Shown: one piece after another, positions 59,907-64,000 of the stretch
How positions within the stretch are numbered: position 1 is the first letter of the stretch
Layout of the letters: every line of letters begins with the position of its first letter
NCBI GenBank assembly: GCA_949152475.1
Contig: OX424558.1
Location: 40,416,751 to 40,480,750 of the forward strand
Source: Terebella lapidaria
Taxonomy: Eukaryota > Annelida > Polychaeta > Terebellida > Terebellidae
Reading direction: 5' to 3'
DNA: 64,000 nucleotides
The notes under the pieces: generated by a model
What the model was told of the DNA's origin: nothing
Seen by the model: the letters and a program-made list of their open reading frames with translations, nothing else
Databases searched by the model: none
Position numbers and translations under genes: made by a program

Positions 59907-61295
59907 TGTAACGGGTTTGCACCCTTCTGTGACGTCTTGATGAACCGGTTTTCTAGGGAGGTGGGTGAGTTATTGTTTAACCGGAGCTGAAACGGTAAAA
60001 CTCCGGAAAACTGCTACTGCTGTACGGTTGAACTCCGGCTAGAAGTCTCTAAGGTTGGTAGCGTGGTCTGGAATGGACCTCTTAACCGTTGTCCGACTGC
60101 TAATCTGCAACTGCACCTGTAAAGTAAGGATCCGGAGGCGTTTCCGTCTCCGGGTACTGCAACTGCTCCGTCGGGAAACCGCTTTACTGCAACAGCTCCG
60201 TCGTTTTCCGTCTTACTGCAAACTGCAACTGCGCCTGGAATAAAGAATCCGGGAACGTTGCCGTTTCCGAATACTGCAACCGCTCTGCCAGGTTCCGCCG
60301 CACTGCAATCTGCTCCGGTTGGCTCCGCCTCACTGCAACCTGGTACCGCACCTGAAATGGAGTATCTCGGAAGTGTTCCCACTTCCGGTTACCGCAACCG
60401 CTCCGTCAGGTACTGCCTCTGCAACTCCGTCGTCCGGTACCGCCTCTGCAACTGCTTCGTCGTTCCCGTCTCTGCAACTGCTCCGTCCGATACCGCCTCC
60501 GTAGTTGCTCCGTCGAATTCCACCTCCGTCTCCGTCTCCGACTCCTTCCTCGGTGATCTGGGTTCTTAGATCACCCTAAGACGTCGTTACAACTTGGTCT
60601 TAACCGACTGTGGTCTTATCTCCCTTCACTTCGTATTACTTTTTTTTTCCGGTGAACTAACTTTATGATAAATTCCAGTTCCCTAACGAACACGGAAAAA
60701 CAACTCGGTTGAAGTTTTCATGTTTATTTTCCAAGTGCACAGTCGGAAGACTTAACTGCTATCATCTGGATGACTCTATCCGGAACAAGGGAGTACTCTG
60801 CTATGGGAGAAGGGGTCTGCACAGGTCGACGTCAGGACACCAACTCCGCCGTCCGCTGTGAAGCGGGGGCTTTTATAGACCTGAGACCCACGTCACGTGA
60901 CCAACCTATTGTGACGTCATAGTCCGCCAAAACACTGATATTTTCCGGATTTCTAAAAACACTCTAGAACCAATCAGTGGCTGACACGTCACCTTTTAAA
61001 CCAAAAACGAGGGTGATCACATGACCTTCCGGAAATAACGTCATTACGTTTTTGTACTCCATTGTTCCGGCTCCGTGTCCGGTTCCGTCTCCGGTTCCGG
61101 CTCCGTCTCCGGCTTTACCGACATCATAAATTACTAAGTTCCGAGACGGAAAACCTTTAAAACATTAACAATACGGAACCGTATGAACCTTTAAACACAT
61201 ATACACCCTAATAAACGGTTATTTAACCATAATATCACAAAACACTAACAGAATTACCTAGGGGAAACCTTTGGGTACGCCCCAAAACCGTTACA
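59907..61295 (-). mobile_element. Probable long terminal repeat of the gag fossil
   Basis: The segment is bounded by TGTAACGG and CCGTTACA, an inverted 8-bp pair with the TG...CA ends of LTRs. It is 1389 bp long and inserted in an AGGTCA tandem unit that resumes at 61296. Inner parts are rich in 'ctccgtctccggttccg' steps (60150-60550 and 61060-61120). A second copy was not found in the window, so age cannot be judged from LTR divergence. Confidence 0.55.
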
Positions 61296-61625
61296 CTATT
61301 CAGCCTATATCATTTCCTATGTGCACAATTGATTCCTAAGCTGTAAAGTCGATAATAAGCGACAAACTAGCCATTTCGTAGTGTGAACTTGAAAATGAGA
61401 TCAAAGGTCATAGTCAAGGTCATCAAAATATTCGGCATACATGATTTCCTATACGTCTACAATTTATTCACAAACTGTAAAATGGATAACAAGTGAGATA
61501 TTAGCCATTTTTGCTCTGATTTGATAATGAGGTCAAAGGTCAAATTCAAGGTCATGACGATACTCAGCATATATCAATTCCTATGTGTCTACAATAGATG
61601 CCTAGTCTTTAAAGTCAAGTTCATC
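61296..61625 (-). repeat. 134-bp AGGTCA repeat, 2-3 units
   Basis: Units contain 'atatcatttcctatg', 'gataataagcgac' and 'gaggtcaaaggtcaaattca'. They are the target into which the LTR element went. Confidence 0.8.
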
Positions 61626-62630
61626 TGTCAGTGAAACACGCTTTTTGGCCGTAATTTTGTTTTGGGTCACAGTATCAACTTAAAATCTTGTGTGTTGTAA
61701 TTGGGTGTCATGCCGCAATTTTTTTTACCGCATTTCAGAATTGCGTTCGACACGCCTGCTGGCAGAAAGGTGACAGTGAAGGCGCTAGAGTACAACACTC
61801 ATACACATATACTAGAACACTGGACCAGTTGGGTATTAATGGTCAGAGAGGACAATGAAAACCACACAGGAGTCACACCTGCAATGAGAGCGATATCGAG
61901 ATACGGAATACGTACGTGGAGCACAATATTTTAAACTCATTAAAACAAGAATACTACACATTTTTATCAATATTGCAACGATTTGTTCAGTATCAACAAT
62001 GTATAAACGACAGATAATTGTGCAGAATAAACAATGACGTGCCGTGTATAAATATTATTTTGCCTGACTAAATGACCGTTTTGAATTGCTCATGCGCATC
62101 GGTCGAAAAACTTGAAATTCGACAGTTCGAAGCGATAACCTTTATAGAACACAAGGAATTTGAATCAGAAGATGCATTTATTGAGGTGAAACTGAGCGTT
62201 GTATGGTTACTAGTATCCTGTTACATAATGTATGTTCATCGTGACTTTAATATTGATAAAAAAAATAATAATAATGTGATCTGGTTCGGGCCTGATGATG
62301 AACTTTGACCATGTTTAAATGATATAGGCCCTTACCAGATCACATTATTGGTATATTAAAACTGTGGCGATATGCCGTACTGGTTACGCTGGAGTAATGT
62401 GACGGTCGAAATGTGTTGTGTCATATGATACAATCAGATATGTAACTGTAAAGAAGATATAAATTTGATGCCATAACAAAGGCGTATTGGCAGTCCCACT
62501 ACACGAGGGTGACATCACTACTGCAGAGTTTGAATCAGGCCCAGTGCCCGAACCCTGAGTACACACTGAGTGAACAACAACTATGATTACCGGGGAGGTA
62601 TATATGTATAGAGTGGATTAATTGTGTTAC
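61626..62630. other. No convincing gene
   Basis: A plus frame at 61737-61932 follows an acceptor-like 'accgcatttcag' and reads 'FDTPAGRKVTVKALEY' and so on; I do not recognise it. A small inverted element lies at 62273-62346 ('aatgtgatctggttcgggcc' against 'ggcccttaccagatcacatt'), with a relative at 12330-12400. Confidence 0.4.
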
Positions 62631-63362
62631 ATGTCTGTCCCCGCCCGCCAACCTTCAACCCCCAGCGGGTCTGGGCTTTGTGAGTAAATGTTTATGGATC
62701 GAGTGACTAAGCGAACTGTTTATCGATTGTGTGCACGGATCGATTCCCAGGTTTCACAGCTTGCTGCTCTCAGCTCAAGCGTGAAGCAGGCATTGCGGAA
62801 ATGGACCTCAGAGCCGGCCGGATCGATCCTGCTGCATGGAGCCACAATCACACACATTTATCGGCTTTCATTCAGCATAATGCCGTAATGTGGCCCGCTT
62901 CCACATACTGCCAGGTATTTGTCCCGTGTTCAGGGCTCCACAGCAATTAACGAAGTGGCGGCGTGACGCGGTAACCATAGTGACAAGACAACAGAACCCG
63001 GACCGATCAAGCGTGGCACGCCGCCGGGCTATCGACCTGTCGGGGATCTGGGGATCGAAGCGGGTAAATATGAGCTGGGCCTGGGAGAGGCGGGCCGAGG
63101 TATTTGCTTGGATCTGGATCGATATGTTGCTATGGTTGGCCGGGCGGAGGAGAAGAGAGGAGCACAGAGACTCAGCAAGGAATAGAACACGGGTTTCCAG
63201 GCTCTGACGTCATACAACAAACCGCTCACAAATAACATCACACACACATTAAAGCGGAATAAAATCTGACCGGCGTAATTCGGTGGCATGTTGAGGAATG
63301 GAGGTTAGGACATTTTTGGGGATCTAAGAGAGTGTGAGAGATTGGCGGACGGTGCTAGTACG

Positions 63363-63660
63363 ATGGAAGAACTCCACGCCAAAACCCTGACAGCGATGGT
63401 GGACAGCCCTAGTATCGGCGCGGTACACAGGGATGTGCTTCAGGACAAGCTGCGTGAGTTCCAGATGAGCCTGGCGGCCCGACAGCGCCAGCTGGAAGAG
63501 ATTAAGTCCGTCACCGACAGGGACAGCCCGGGGGTCGGCACGGACCTGACGGAACACCAACAACACGAACTCGACCTTCTACACCAGGTCTTCCAGGACA
63601 GACTCGACCAAATGTACAGCAAGTTCCAGCGAGAGTGGCAGAGTGACCCCCGTGAGCACG
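63363..63660 (+). CDS. First coding exon of a coiled-coil protein, cut by the window end
   Basis: ATG at 63363 opens MEELHAKTL and runs 99 residues to a donor (CACG/GTAGGT) in phase 1. Residues 25-50 ('LQDKLREFQMSLAARQRQLEEI') and 66-92 ('QQHELDLLHQVFQDRLDQMYSKFQREW') have heptad-like hydrophobic spacing and are probably helical coiled coil, separated by a Gly/Pro/Asp-rich hinge. The pattern would suit a spectrin-like or other cytoskeletal protein, but no family is identified. The GC-rich region 62750-63300 before it is a reasonable promoter. No following exon was found before 64000. Confidence 0.6.
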
Positions 63661-64000
63661 GTAGGTCGTGCATGACTGCAGGTTTAGTGAACCGTTGTTG
63701 GATTAGCTCTTAAAACCCCGACCAGAGTCACTCTTGATTTTTTCACAATCGTTGACATCGTTTTTGCTCATATTATTGGAATGGTAAATGGTATCACTTC
63801 ACACAACAATTTTCTACCAAATTCCCAACTTCCAGTGCAAAAATTTGAACACTTTGGCAATTTACCCAAATGGCAAGCTCAGACCAAAATGGTCTTTTGC
63901 CATGTTTACATCCACAGGAATTTGTTTCCAGGGATGGGAGTATTGGTATTATTTTGGACCAGAAGACACATTGGGCTGTATTTTACACAAATATGCTGCT

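Noticed and set aside
61701-61934. Plus frame after an acceptor-like site
   Set aside because: The acceptor is plausible, but there is no recognisable domain and no clear donor, so it is mentioned only as unassigned sequence.

Overview
The window looks like animal (metazoan) nuclear DNA. Its coding parts are short exons with GT/AG introns in consistent phase, and its spacers are filled with tandem repeats, small inverted-repeat elements and Ty3/Gypsy fossils. I cannot name the species. A marine invertebrate, with a mollusc or another lophotrochozoan as the leading guess, fits the AT-rich spacers and the two conserved genes. That is inference, not proof.

Host genes, left to right: (1) a complete six-exon family-7 glycosyltransferase on + (839-2606). 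A Leu at the donor-selecting position suggests a beta-1,4-GalNAc-transferase of the bre-4 type. (2) On -, the last exon of an unfamiliar secreted-type cysteine-rich protein with three twin Cx4C modules (8713-9340). A signal-peptide first exon lies about 5 kb upstream (14382-14439) and may or may not belong to it. (3) On -, seven in-phase exons of a DEPDC7 orthologue (37381-46343), lacking only its short N-terminal exon. (4) At the right edge on +, the first exon of a coiled-coil protein (63363-63660). These genes do not form a pathway; they are neighbours only.

The largest structure is a 20-kb nearly perfect palindrome (16197-36211). Its arms of about 10 kb meet almost without a spacer at a CTCGAG centred on 26193/26194. 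The arms differ by a 20-bp microsatellite length change, one homopolymer base and a handful of substitutions. Head-to-head Ty3/Gypsy pol fossils flank the centre. A second, older inverted repeat (40636-43467) sits in the large DEPDC7 intron, inside a composite insertion that has split a 35-bp minisatellite.

Most spacer DNA belongs to a few repeat families. One starts with a 27-bp hairpin whose stem shows compensatory base changes between copies. Its tail is a 134-bp tandem repeat crowded with AGGTCA nuclear-receptor half-sites. An unrelated 147-bp tandem repeat carries a similar AGGTCA array. The 35-bp minisatellite in the DEPDC7 intron carries a consensus RFX X-box in a large share of its roughly 47 units. 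Tandem duplications also straddle splice sites in two host genes. Ty3/Gypsy fossils lie near 25.4-27.0, 53.4-54.9 and 58.8-61.3 kb. Stretches with no recognisable gene are listed as such.
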